Notes under the pieces: model-generated | What the model saw: the letters and a program-made list of their open reading frames with translations, nothing else | Told to the model about the DNA's origin: nothing | The model's database searches: none | NCBI GenBank assembly: GCA_001770785.1 | Contig: MERZ01000237.1 | Coordinates: 8,867-29,800 of the forward strand | DNA length: 20,934 bases | DNA from: Burkholderiales bacterium RIFCSPHIGHO2_12_FULL_61_11 | GTDB taxonomy: Bacteria > Pseudomonadota > Gammaproteobacteria > Burkholderiales > Burkholderiaceae_C | Direction: 5' to 3' | Shown here: positions 13,290 through 20,171 of the stretch, one piece after another | Position numbering within the stretch: the first letter of the stretch is position 1 | Layout: each line of letters begins with the position of its first letter | Made by a program: the position numbers and the translations under genes

Positions 13290-13694
13290 TTATGCCTTGA
13301 TTTGACCTGAGTCGATAGCGACTTCAAGCAGCTTTTCAGCAATCTCTGCAGAGCTGATAAAACCTTCTTCATCGTCCCAGTCCGCGAGGCGGGACAGCGC
13401 AGTCCACCATCTGTCGATGATTCGGCGACAGCCTACGTCTTCGTACTCAGACAGATAAGTAACGAATTTCGTAAAGTCCGATTTTTTATCGAAAAGCTGA
13501 GAAACAAACTTCTTGTTATCAATGATGCCTGCCTCGACTGCGAGAGTGATGGCGTCAAGTGCTTGATAAACTTCAAAACCTTTACGGACTTTCAGGGGAG
13601 TGAAAGTGCTGGTCTCCGAGTTGAAGCCACCCATTTCATGCATATTCTGGCCCAATGCGCGGGACTTGAATTTGTATTTCTTGATGATTGCCAT
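13290..13694 (-). CDS. Hypothetical protein, 134 aa
   Basis: Starts at ATG 13694 with GGGA five bases upstream and a basic N-terminus (MAIIKKYKFKSRALGQNM). The rest is an acidic helical domain with an aromatic centre (CRRIIDRWWTALSRLADWDD). No family is recognised, and there is no signal peptide or membrane helix. The DNA is visibly more AT-rich than the flanking phage and sigma-factor genes, suggesting separate acquisition. It is the only intact gene between the two 69-bp direct repeats, so it may be the cargo of whatever process made those repeats. Functions such as toxin or immunity protein would be guesses. Confidence 0.65.
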   Translation of the reverse strand: MAIIKKYKFKSRALGQNMHEMGGFNSETSTFTPLKVRKGFEVYQALDAITLAVEAGIIDNKKFVSQLFDKKSDFTKFVTYLSEYEDVGCRRIIDRWWTALSRLADWDDEEGFISSAEIAEKLLEVAIDSGQIKA

Positions 13695-13888
13695 GATTTC
13701 CCTAAAAGTTGGTTGTCAACGCTGAGGAGTTCAACAATGCATATGAAGAAGCGCCCGGGCTGGGTGCCAGTAAACAGTGCTGCTTCTAATGTAACCAGCA
13801 AGCCGAACTCGTCGACTTCGCCGAGCCATGCTGCGTCGTGGATATTTACGGTGGTGTGGCCTTGCGCTAGGCACTTCCACCTCAGTGG

Positions 13889-13957
13889 GTATCCGTTAGA
13901 GTGTGGCATCCTCTTTCTGACGGCTCCGCAACACCAACGGTGACCAAGTCGCAGCCC
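13889..13957 (+). repeat. 69-bp imperfect direct repeat, copy 2
   Basis: Second copy of the repeat at 12992-13060, same orientation, six mismatches. It ends about 28 bases before the start of the broken histone-deacetylase-like gene. Confidence 0.85.
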
Positions 13958-13985
13958 GATATCATTTGGCAAAGGCACGAACCAC

Positions 13986-14180
13986 ATGACCACACTGATC
14001 TACACCCACTCCGCATGCCTTGACCACCGCCCGGGCCCGCACCATCCCGAATCACCGGATCGCTTGCAAGCGGCGCACCAGGCCATCACGCCGAGGCAGA
14101 CCGCGCGATGGGTTTTTGCGTCTTCAATCAGGCCGCGATCGGACCCTGCATGCCCACCAGCATGGAATGGCAGCGCATGT
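13986..14180 (+). pseudogene. Remnant of a histone deacetylase / acetoin-utilisation (AcuC-like) family gene
   Basis: The first 30 or so residues from ATG 13986 (MTTLIYTHSACLDHRPGPHH, then PESPDRLQAA) are the typical start of class II bacterial deacetylase homologues. At about 14078 the match continues in another frame (offset 2) with PGHHAEADRAMGFCVFN and QAAIG, the catalytic His-His motif that in intact proteins lies roughly 100 residues further on. A third frame then gives HAHQHGMAAH, again family-like. So about 100 codons were deleted and at least one more frameshift followed; the metal-binding Asp/His and the C-terminal two thirds are missing. It cannot make a functional enzyme. Confidence 0.8.
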
Positions 14181-14392
14181 CCGCGCGCTGATGGGCAGAG
14201 AAACAAGCTTCCTTCCTGACTTGCCACCGTATTTCTATTTTCAAAAACTAGAAAGTCGCTACACCCCAGAACGTGACAATCTTGACGAGTTCTGGCGAAA
14301 CGTGACGAGCGAAGACGGATCGGAGCGGTCCGTTCCCAACCGGCAACGACTTGGCAGAGGTTTGAACAAGTCGTGCGCCAAGGACGGACGCC
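14181..14392. other. Stretch without a recognised gene
   Basis: About 210 bases after the deacetylase relic. A plus-strand frame is open through it but has no start of its own, resembles nothing I know, and runs antisense into the PAS gene. Probably degraded sequence. Confidence 0.5.
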
Positions 14393-14842
14393 TTATTTCT
14401 CTGGTTTCGGGGTCAATTCGGCGAGCTGACGTCGGAGGTCTTTCCCCTCCAAAAATCGAGCTGTGGCGTCGCGGGCAACCGCCATGGCCCCGAGCATTTG
14501 TCCAGCCTGATTTTTTACCATCGAAAAGCTGATATCCACATAGATATGCTCACTACTCTTATGCAGCGAACGTGTAATGAGTGAGGTTCTGCCAGGTATC
14601 GTGCCGCCACGGGTAACCGCCTTGTGGAATCCTTCCCAGTGGGCCTTGCGTAGCCGTTCCGGAATGATGAGATCAAGGCTTTGCCCGATGGATTCAGCAG
14701 CCGTAAAGCCGAATACGGTTTCGGCACCCGGATTCCAAATTCGAATGATGCCTTCCAGGTCCGAAAAAATCAGCGCTTCCGGCATAGATCGCAAGATATC
14801 CTCGGAGAGGGTTTCCACTGTGTTGCTTTCAATATTCGACAT
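14393..14842 (-). CDS. Stand-alone PAS domain protein, 149 aa
   Basis: A single PAS domain fills residues about 12-130: SMPEALIFSDLEGIIRIWNP, the GAETVFGFTAAESIGQSLD helix region, an LIIPERLRKAHWEGF stretch, and the closing strands with YVDISFSMVKNQAG and GAMAVARDATAR. PAS domains bind small ligands, haem or flavin and sense redox, oxygen or other cues. No kinase, HTH, GGDEF or other output domain is attached and there is no membrane helix, so it must act through a partner. The start ATG 14842 has GGGGATGAG upstream. It is 250 bases from the end of the sigma-factor operon on the same strand and may or may not belong to it. Confidence 0.88.
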   Translation of the reverse strand: MSNIESNTVETLSEDILRSMPEALIFSDLEGIIRIWNPGAETVFGFTAAESIGQSLDLIIPERLRKAHWEGFHKAVTRGGTIPGRTSLITRSLHKSSEHIYVDISFSMVKNQAGQMLGAMAVARDATARFLEGKDLRRQLAELTPKPEK

Positions 14843-15093
14843 TACTCATCCCCATCTAAATCATGCATATTAATATAACTTTCATGGAGACGCTGCGACA
14901 CATTGATCGACTGAGCCAAGTGCGGCCATAAAAGGATCCCAAGTGTTCAGGCTCTTAAGCGAGAGTTGGAGCGCGCGCTCCACCGTAGCACCGAAATCTT
15001 TCTGCCACAACTGGATCGGCGAAACGTTGCTCGCTACCCCGAGGCGTTTCATTCGTGCCCAGCATCACCGCCAGCATCCGACCGGCACTCCGG
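14843..15093. other. Intergenic stretch without a supportable gene
   Basis: About 250 bases between the PAS gene and the DUF6448 gene. No convincing ORF with an RBS is seen on either strand. An indistinct gagcgcgcgctc palindrome is near 14970-14981. A promoter for the PAS gene would be expected at its left end, but no clear -35/-10 pair was found. Confidence 0.5.
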
Positions 15094-15804
15094 CTAATGC
15101 CCAGGCTCGGCGTGATGCTGGCCATGTGCATGTGTCGCGCCCTGCGCGGCCTGCCATAGCCGCTCCACATAGTGGACATAGGGCACATAGGCGTCGACGT
15201 ACACACGCCCCGCTTTGACGTCGTTCGGGTCGAATTTGCGGCGACCCAGAGCGGCGTCAAAATGCTTATGCACGCCATTGCGAATCGCGTCGGTGAGTAG
15301 TTTCTCCACCTGTTCGATCGAGCCATTTTCGAGCGCCTTGTCAGCGGCCGGAACCGCCGGGCCGAGATCGCGACCGGCCGGCTGCAAGCCGCTAAAGGGG
15401 GCGCCTTCACCAGCCCGATGTATGCGCACCAGCGTTTCGAAGAAATGCGTGTCGGCGAGTTCGCGCGCCTCTTCTCCGAGTTTGCGCACCGACCTCGCCT
15501 GGTCGAACACTTTTCGAATTTCGCCTTCGTCCTCGGCCCGGACCCAGGGCAGGACCAGCTTGATGTTGCCGGTTTCGAGTGCCTTTCGTGCCACTGTCAC
15601 CACGGGCCCATCCAGCCCATCGCAATGCCCAAGCGCCCAGACCAGCGCAAGACCGCCATTACCCACTCCGATGGCATCCGTAAGGAGGCCGCCCGCAGAG
15701 TCATCCAGCCCGAAATACGGGGCCAGTAATTTCCAGGCCAGGTACATGATGCCGGCAAGCAGCGCCAGCACTATGCGCGATTTCAACAGGTTTTTCGTGT
15801 TCAC
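15094..15804 (-). CDS. DUF6448-family protein, membrane-anchored paralogue
   Basis: A member of a family of unknown function, about 50% identical by eye to the protein encoded just upstream. Shared blocks are HCDGLDGPVV, ETGNIKLVLPWV, FFETLVRIHRAGEGAP and PAGRDLGPAVPAADKALE. The N-terminus has a hydrophobic helix (IVLALLAGIMYLAWKLLAPYF) and about 25 more residues before HCDG, so the domain is probably tethered to the membrane and faces the periplasm. The C-terminus is His-rich (ATHAHGQHHAEPGH), suggesting metal binding. GTG 15804 is chosen because AAGGTG lies six bases upstream; a TTG at 15819 is an alternative. It is the last gene of the sigma-factor operon, 21 bases after its paralogue. Confidence 0.8.
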   Translation of the reverse strand: MNTKNLLKSRIVLALLAGIMYLAWKLLAPYFGLDDSAGGLLTDAIGVGNGGLALVWALGHCDGLDGPVVTVARKALETGNIKLVLPWVRAEDEGEIRKVFDQARSVRKLGEEARELADTHFFETLVRIHRAGEGAPFSGLQPAGRDLGPAVPAADKALENGSIEQVEKLLTDAIRNGVHKHFDAALGRRKFDPNDVKAGRVYVDAYVPYVHYVERLWQAAQGATHAHGQHHAEPGH

Positions 15805-15825
15805 GGTGTTCACCTTCAACTTGTC

Positions 15826-16452
15826 TTAATGCTGATGGGCCGCTGCAGCGGGCTCCGGAACATTGCCGTGCGCGGGACTCGCAGACGCTTCGTAGATCCG
15901 CTCGACCGAATGGATATAACCGACATACGCCTTCACATACTCCTGTCCGGCCATAACGTCGTCAGTCTTGAAATTCTTTTTCGCGATGACGTCCTTGAAT
16001 TGACCTCCCACGCTTTTGTGTACCGCCTGCGTGAGCAATTTCGCCAGAGGCTCGACGGACCCCGTTTCAAGCGCCTTGCCGCCGGCCACCACCGCCGGGC
16101 CAAGGTCGCGGCCCGCGGGCTTGATCCCGGTGTAAGGCGCTCCTTCTCCGGCTCGATGCACCCGCACCAGGGTCTCGAAGAAGTAGTAGTCCGCCATTTC
16201 CCTGGCCGATGGATTCAACTTCCTGACGTCGATCGTCTTGCGAAATGCGTCCTTGATCTGCGCTTGGTCAGCCTGTTGCACCCAGATCAGCACGCGATTC
16301 ACGTTCCCGGTGTCGAGCGCTTGTTGCGCTGCTTTGATCACCGGCCCGTCCACGCCATCGCAATGCGCGGATGCAGGGCCAGCCGCGAACAGCAGCGCCA
16401 CCGAAAGGATCGCCAGGGCAGAAGCTTTGGCGGTGATGTGATGAAATTTCAT
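15826..16452 (-). CDS. DUF6448-family secreted protein
   Basis: A 208-aa exported protein of unknown function. The start ATG 16452 gives a clear signal peptide (residues 1-29: short basic start, hydrophobic ALAILSVALLFAA, then GPASA) with predicted cleavage ASA/H, so the mature protein would begin HCDG. Conserved blocks include FFETLVRVHRAGEGAPYTG and KPAGRDLGPAV. The C-terminus is His-containing (PAHGNVPEPAAAAHQH). A His at the very N-terminus plus a neighbouring Cys and a His-rich tail suggest metal binding, but no activity is known. GGAGA lies upstream, at a longer than usual spacing. It follows the metal-sensor gene in the operon after a gap of 179 bases. Confidence 0.85.
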   Translation of the reverse strand: MKFHHITAKASALAILSVALLFAAGPASAHCDGVDGPVIKAAQQALDTGNVNRVLIWVQQADQAQIKDAFRKTIDVRKLNPSAREMADYYFFETLVRVHRAGEGAPYTGIKPAGRDLGPAVVAGGKALETGSVEPLAKLLTQAVHKSVGGQFKDVIAKKNFKTDDVMAGQEYVKAYVGYIHSVERIYEASASPAHGNVPEPAAAAHQH

Positions 16453-16631
16453 GATGTGTAATTCTCCAGTGTTAGTGACAGACTTCGTTTTCAGCAAGGC
16501 CCGGTCCCGATTCGACCGGGCCTTGTTCATATAAACGAAGCTGCTGGAGATTTGTTCCAGGATTTTTTCGACCCGCAACGCGCGCGCCCAATAAGGCACG
16601 TCTGGGCCCGGGCAATCGACGCTGGCGCGGA

Positions 16632-17108
16632 TCAGCGTGCGCGCAGTTGCTGCGCGTCGGCGGTGTTCCGCGGATCCTGCTTGAGCAGCAGGTCGGCGAG
16701 GGCGAGCCGCTGCTCAGCGCTCAACATATCGCGCTCCTTCAGCAGTTGTCCGATGACGCTGCGCTGCTGCGCTTGCTGCAGCGCGAAGATCGCAGCGCGC
16801 TCGCGCTCGATGACCGAAGCGTCGGGCTGCGCGGAGAAAATCTCGCGCACCAGACGCTCGCGGTGAATCTGGATCTCGCGGCCGACGTCATTCAGGGCCT
16901 TTACAAAATCCTGCTCCATGGCATGCCAGCGCTCGCGCTGCGTGCGATCAAGCTTCAAATAGTCCGGAACGCGTTCGTGGCCCATTCCGAAGAAGGCCAG
17001 TTCGGTCGCGCCGTCCGCGCGCCAGGCCTGAAACCATGCGCCGGCAAGCGCGCCCACGTTGACCAGCAGCGAGATCGCGAGCAGAAGATAAATCCAATAG
17101 CGTTTCAT
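16632..17108 (-). CDS. Periplasmic heavy-metal sensor protein (Spy/CpxP/ZraP-like, Metal_resist family)
   Basis: The 158-aa protein has an N-terminal membrane anchor (residues 5-27, WIYLLLAISLLVNVGALAGA) followed by a helical periplasmic domain with the family's LxLDRTQRERW motif, a long amphipathic helix (VGREIQIHRERLVREIFSAQ) and EQRLALADLLLKQDP. Homologues such as CnrX and ZraP sense or buffer metal or misfolded proteins in the periplasm and act with an anti-sigma factor or two-component system. The start ATG 17108 is two bases past the stop of the anti-sigma gene, so the two are translated together. The inducing metal, if any, cannot be read from the sequence; there is no Cys and few His. 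Confidence 0.85.
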   Translation of the reverse strand: MKRYWIYLLLAISLLVNVGALAGAWFQAWRADGATELAFFGMGHERVPDYLKLDRTQRERWHAMEQDFVKALNDVGREIQIHRERLVREIFSAQPDASVIERERAAIFALQQAQQRSVIGQLLKERDMLSAEQRLALADLLLKQDPRNTADAQQLRAR

Positions 17109-17109
17109 G

Positions 17110-17586
17110 TCAGCGCCCCATCGAATTGCAGGCTTGCAGGGCCGGGCACAAGGCGCCCGGAGGAATTGCGGTAAAAGCGGCCATCTGCAGCTCCGCAGGT
17201 TGCGCCGTGACCTGGGACCCAAGCATCAGCGCGCTGCCGAGATAGGCTCCGAGCGACAGCGAGACGGCGCCGCCGAGCGCCGCCGGTGCGAGCTGCCACC
17301 AGCGCCAGCGCTGCGGCCGCAGCTGCGGTTTTGGTTTCGGCTTCGGCTTCGAAACGCCTGCGGCGGCAATGCGGCGGTCCACCAGCAAGGCGAAGTCGAC
17401 GCCGGGCGCAACGTCGGGCAGTGCGGCAAAGGTGGTCCGCAACTGCCTGAACTCGGCCAGCACCGGCGCGCAGATCGCGCAGCCGGCGACATGCGCATCG
17501 AGCGCAACGCGAGCGGGTTCGACCAGCGCACCGTCGACCAGGGCCGAGAGCGCCTCGGTTCTTGGACATTTTTCGGCAGGGCTCAT
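17110..17586 (-). CDS. Anti-sigma factor with zinc-binding (ZAS) motif
   Basis: The 158-aa protein starts at ATG 17586, overlapping the sigma-factor stop by four bases (ATGA). Residues 32-39 are HVAGCAIC, the HxxxCxxC zinc-binding motif of ZAS anti-sigma factors, inside a four-helix N-terminal domain that would grip the sigma factor. A KPKPKPKP linker (80-87) leads to a transmembrane helix at about 98-123, then a short periplasmic tail with two Cys (C147, C153). So it is a membrane anti-sigma that holds the sigma factor inactive until an envelope signal arrives; the Cys tail may add redox sensing. A much longer N-terminal frame exists upstream but runs through the sigma gene and is not used. 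Confidence 0.9.
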   Translation of the reverse strand: MSPAEKCPRTEALSALVDGALVEPARVALDAHVAGCAICAPVLAEFRQLRTTFAALPDVAPGVDFALLVDRRIAAAGVSKPKPKPKPQLRPQRWRWWQLAPAALGGAVSLSLGAYLGSALMLGSQVTAQPAELQMAAFTAIPPGALCPALQACNSMGR

Positions 17587-18155
17587 GACCGGCTCCTCGC
17601 GCGAATCTCGATCAGGGCGACTCGTGCCCGCGCCAGCCGCGACTTCACCGTCCCCTCGTTCAGCGACAGCACACATCCGATCTCTTCGTAAGACATTTCT
17701 TCCACCTCGCGCAACAAAAGTATTTGCCGATGTTCCGGCGCCAGCTTCTTCAGGCTCGTTTCCAGTTGCCGAACTTCCTGCGTGACCAGCGCCTGATGCT
17801 CCGGATCGGGCTCGGAACCGGGCGCATCGAACGAGTCCTCCAGCGGCACGAATTCGACCAGCTTGCGGCGCCGCAGGGCGTCGAGCGCCGTGTTGTTCGC
17901 GATCCGGAACAGCCAGGTACGGAACTGCGCCTCGGGCTGCCACTGCGGCAGCGCCTGCCAGGCCTTGATGAACGCGTCCTGCGTCAGCTCCAGCGCATCG
18001 TCGTGTGACCCGAGCATGCGCAACAAATAGCGGTAAACGCGATTCTGATGACGGCGCACCAGTTCGGAAAATGCTTTCCTATCGCCCGCTCGCGCACGCC
18101 TTACCCAGTCATCCTCGGAGCCATCGGAGCCATCGGAAGCCAGCATGTCAATCAT
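17583..18155 (-). CDS. ECF (RpoE-like) RNA polymerase sigma factor
   Basis: The 190-aa sigma factor has region 2 (DRKAFSELVRRHQNRVYRYL, then DDALELTQDAFIKAWQAL and the WLFRIANNTALDALRRRK part that contacts the -10) and region 4 (LAPEHRQILLLREVEEMSYEE, then the HTH IGCVLSLNEGTVKSRLARAR). These redirect RNA polymerase to stress promoters. The start ATG 18155 has AAGG close upstream; ATG 18146 is possible. It heads an operon with its anti-sigma factor, a metal-sensor protein and two DUF6448 proteins. A GGAAC-N16-CGTT promoter 12 bases upstream suggests that it activates its own transcription. Confidence 0.94.
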   Translation of the reverse strand: MIDMLASDGSDGSEDDWVRRARAGDRKAFSELVRRHQNRVYRYLLRMLGSHDDALELTQDAFIKAWQALPQWQPEAQFRTWLFRIANNTALDALRRRKLVEFVPLEDSFDAPGSEPDPEHQALVTQEVRQLETSLKKLAPEHRQILLLREVEEMSYEEIGCVLSLNEGTVKSRLARARVALIEIRARSRS

Positions 18156-18166
18156 TCGACCTTATA

Positions 18167-18191
18167 AACGAATGGCATCAGAATAAGTTCC
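18167..18191 (-). promoter_or_regulatory. ECF-type promoter in front of the sigma-factor operon
   Basis: On the minus strand, GGAAC (18191-18187) is followed by exactly 16 bases and CGTT (18170-18167), matching the GGAAC/CGTC-type consensus of RpoE-like ECF sigma factors. The expected transcript start is only a few bases before the AAGG ribosome site, giving a very short leader. This supports autoregulation by the sigma factor it precedes. Confidence 0.7.
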
Positions 18192-18555
18192 TTGAATATC
18201 ATCATCTTTGCTCAGTCGTTTTGGGCTGCCAGATGCGTGGCGTTGGACTTCACCAAAACCTTCGCCCGGGGCCGGGATAGTATAGAAGTGCAAATGCGGG
18301 TTTGAGCGTTAGCCACTGATGATCGTGATTCTGGCGGGGGACGAACGCCAGTCCCTCCGACTGGACGGACTTGCCCTGCCAACGCTGCCCAACGAACCTT
18401 TGTGAGGCTGCGCGCAGGGGGAAATCCGCTATGGGCTCCCAACCTCCTTTCCCCGTGCAGTCTCTGAATTCAAAACAGCCAGATAAGAAAAAGTCAAAAA
18501 CCACCGATTGAGTACACTTATCCACAGTTGCTGATTCAAAAATTGGCAACCCGCC
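18192..18555. other. Intergenic stretch with no supportable gene
   Basis: About 360 bases between the ECF promoter and the IS21-like relic. A minus-strand frame is open for 112 codons at 18250-18588, but it lacks an RBS, runs into the IS-end repeat and has no recognisable family. The sequence tatccacag at 18520-18528 is a DnaA-box-like 9-mer, found singly, so not an origin. Confidence 0.5.
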
Positions 18556-18607
18556 CTGGGTCAATATTGGGTCGGCAGGGTGGGTCAATATTCAATCGGC
18601 GCCAACA
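18556..18607 (+). mobile_element. Relic of an IS21-family insertion sequence end
   Basis: Two close copies of gggtcaatatt (ctgggtcaatattgggtcgg and gtgggtcaatattcaatcgg), ending in ggcgccaaca, fit the terminal repeats of IS21-family elements, which read TGTTGGCGCCGATTGA from the outside. The boundary is 17 bases before the aat start codon. No istA or istB remains. Same orientation as the weaker copy at 12590-12650. Confidence 0.55.
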
Positions 18608-18624
18608 CAATAATCTGCTGAACC

Positions 18625-19392
18625 ATGGGAAAACTGCCGCGTCTCTTGCCCTGGCTTGCTGCCGGGGAAAAATTTCCGCCCCAGGACAGCGCCCGGGGCC
18701 ACCACGAAGCTGCACCTGGCCTGCTGGCGGCCGGCGGGGCGCTGGATGTCCCCACCTTGGTTGATGCTTACTCGCAGGGCATTTTCCCGTGGTTCAGTCC
18801 GGGTCAGCCGGTACTGTGGTGGAGCCCCGACCCTCGCATGGTGCTGCGTACACACAACTTCACGTTGCACCGTTCCTTGCGCAAGAGCTTGACTCATTTT
18901 CTGGATGATCCGGGGTGCGAGATAAGGTTTGATAGCGCCTTTGAGAACGTCATTAACGCCTGTGCGAACAAAGCCCGTGCGGGCCAGCCGGGCACCTGGA
19001 TTGTTCCCGACATGGTGCTGGCCTACAGCGCCCTGCATCGCTCCGGGCATGCCCACAGCGTGGAAACCTGGGTAGACGGCGAACTTATCGGAGGCCTGTA
19101 CTGCGTCAACCTGGGCCGCATGGTGTTTGGCGAATCCATGTTTGCCCACCGAACCGACGCCTCCAAAATGGCACTGGCTGCACTGACTGCTTTTTGCCGT
19201 GCCCACCAGATTTCAATGATCGACTGCCAGCAAAACACCGGGCATCTGGCATCGCTTGGAGCCGCTGAAATCAGCCGCGCCGAGTTCGCCTCCCACCTCG
19301 GTCAGACGGTTGGGAAAACCGCGCCCAACTGGCGGTTTGAACCCGTATACTGGGATCAGATTTTGACATCGAGAACGCCGACACTACCGTGA
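18625..19392 (+). CDS. aat: Leucyl/phenylalanyl-tRNA-protein transferase
   Basis: Adds Leu or Phe from aminoacyl-tRNA to proteins with N-terminal Lys or Arg, marking them for ClpS/ClpAP degradation. The 255-aa length is normal and the family blocks are all present: [20 protein letters not shown] and [20 protein letters not shown] near the N-terminus, [40 protein letters not shown] and [16 protein letters not shown]. The start ATG 18625 is consistent with the usual N-terminus, but no clear RBS is visible, possibly because the IS21-like relic replaced the native leader 17 bases upstream. Its stop overlaps the bpt start (GTGA), so the two genes form one operon. Confidence 0.97.
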   Translation: MGKLPRLLPWLAAGEKFPPQDSARGHHEAAPGLLAAGGALDVPTLVDAYSQGIFPWFSPGQPVLWWSPDPRMVLRTHNFTLHRSLRKSLTHFLDDPGCEIRFDSAFENVINACANKARAGQPGTWIVPDMVLAYSALHRSGHAHSVETWVDGELIGGLYCVNLGRMVFGESMFAHRTDASKMALAALTAFCRAHQISMIDCQQNTGHLASLGAAEISRAEFASHLGQTVGKTAPNWRFEPVYWDQILTSRTPTLP

Positions 19393-20135
19393 CGCACCTC
19401 AAAGACCTGCCCCTGCAAACCTTGCAATTTTATGCAACGGCGCCCTACCCTTGCAGTTACCTTCCCGGCAAGCAGGCTCGCTCGCAGGTCGCTACTCCTA
19501 GCCATCTCATCCACAATGACGCGTATTCGGACCTCGTGACCAACGGGTTCCGGCGCAGCGGCATGTTTACCTACCGCCCTTGCTGCGACGGATGCCAAGC
19601 CTGTGTCCCGTTGCGCGTGCCTGTCAACAACTTTAAGGCAGACCGCAGCCAGCGCCGTGCCTGGAAACGACATGACGCGCTGCATGCGCGCATCCTCAAG
19701 CTGTGTTTCATGCCAGAGCATTACCAGCTCTACCTGCGCTACCAGAACGGGCGCCACGCGGGAGGCGGCATGGACCATGACAGCATTGACCAATACACGC
19801 AATTCCTGCTGCAAAGCCGCGTCAACTCGCGTCTGGTGGAGTTTCGCGAGAGTCTGACCAATGGTGAGGATGGTGCACTCAAAATGGTCGCTATTCTTGA
19901 TGTTCTGGAGGACGGAATTTCCGCAGTTTATACATTTTATGAGCCTGACGACCATGCCAGCTACGGCAGCTACGGCGTGCTTTGGCAAATAGAGCAAGCC
20001 AGGCGTCTGCACCTGCCTTATGTGTATCTGGGATACTGGATCGCTCAAAGCCCGAAGATGAATTACAAGACCGGATTCAAACCGCACGAGCTATTGGTCG
20101 ACGGCCAATGGGTTCGTTGCGAAGCTGTGGGATAA
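19389..20135 (+). CDS. bpt: Aspartate/glutamate leucyltransferase (arginyltransferase family, Bpt)
   Basis: Transfers Leu to N-terminal Asp or Glu, creating a degron for ClpS; older names are arginyltransferase or Ate. The 248-aa protein starts at GTG 19389, overlapping the aat stop by four bases. Markers are [15 protein letters not shown], the Cys cluster CCDGCQAC within [12 protein letters not shown]...[27 protein letters not shown], and [20 protein letters not shown] near the C-terminus. Together with aat it forms the N-degron tagging pair; this arrangement is common in betaproteobacteria. Bpt versus a true arginyl transferase is assigned from the bacterial context, not from a residue I can point to. 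Confidence 0.95.
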   Translation: MTHLKDLPLQTLQFYATAPYPCSYLPGKQARSQVATPSHLIHNDAYSDLVTNGFRRSGMFTYRPCCDGCQACVPLRVPVNNFKADRSQRRAWKRHDALHARILKLCFMPEHYQLYLRYQNGRHAGGGMDHDSIDQYTQFLLQSRVNSRLVEFRESLTNGEDGALKMVAILDVLEDGISAVYTFYEPDDHASYGSYGVLWQIEQARRLHLPYVYLGYWIAQSPKMNYKTGFKPHELLVDGQWVRCEAVG

Positions 20136-20171
20136 ACCATCAACCATTTTTCACAGCGTAAAATTTGATGC

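Noticed and set aside
12992..13957. Possible integron cassette between the two 69-bp repeats.
   Set aside because: The gttagag in the repeat does not fit the GTTRRRY core, no matching RYYYAAC is paired with it, and the repeat does not fold on itself; no integrase is seen.
14020..14532. A 170-codon plus-strand frame.
   Set aside because: It starts in one frame of the broken deacetylase gene and ends antisense to the PAS gene; no consistent protein.
17587..17943. A 119-residue N-terminal extension of the anti-sigma factor.
   Set aside because: It lies entirely within the sigma-factor gene in another frame and is Arg/Gly-rich; the ATGA overlap at 17586 is the normal start.
18520..18528. A single DnaA-box-like sequence (ttatccaca region).
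   Set aside because: Only one copy with no cluster or AT-rich unwinding region, so no support for an origin.
18250..18588. A 112-codon minus-strand frame upstream of aat.
   Set aside because: No RBS, no family, and it starts within the IS21-like end repeat.
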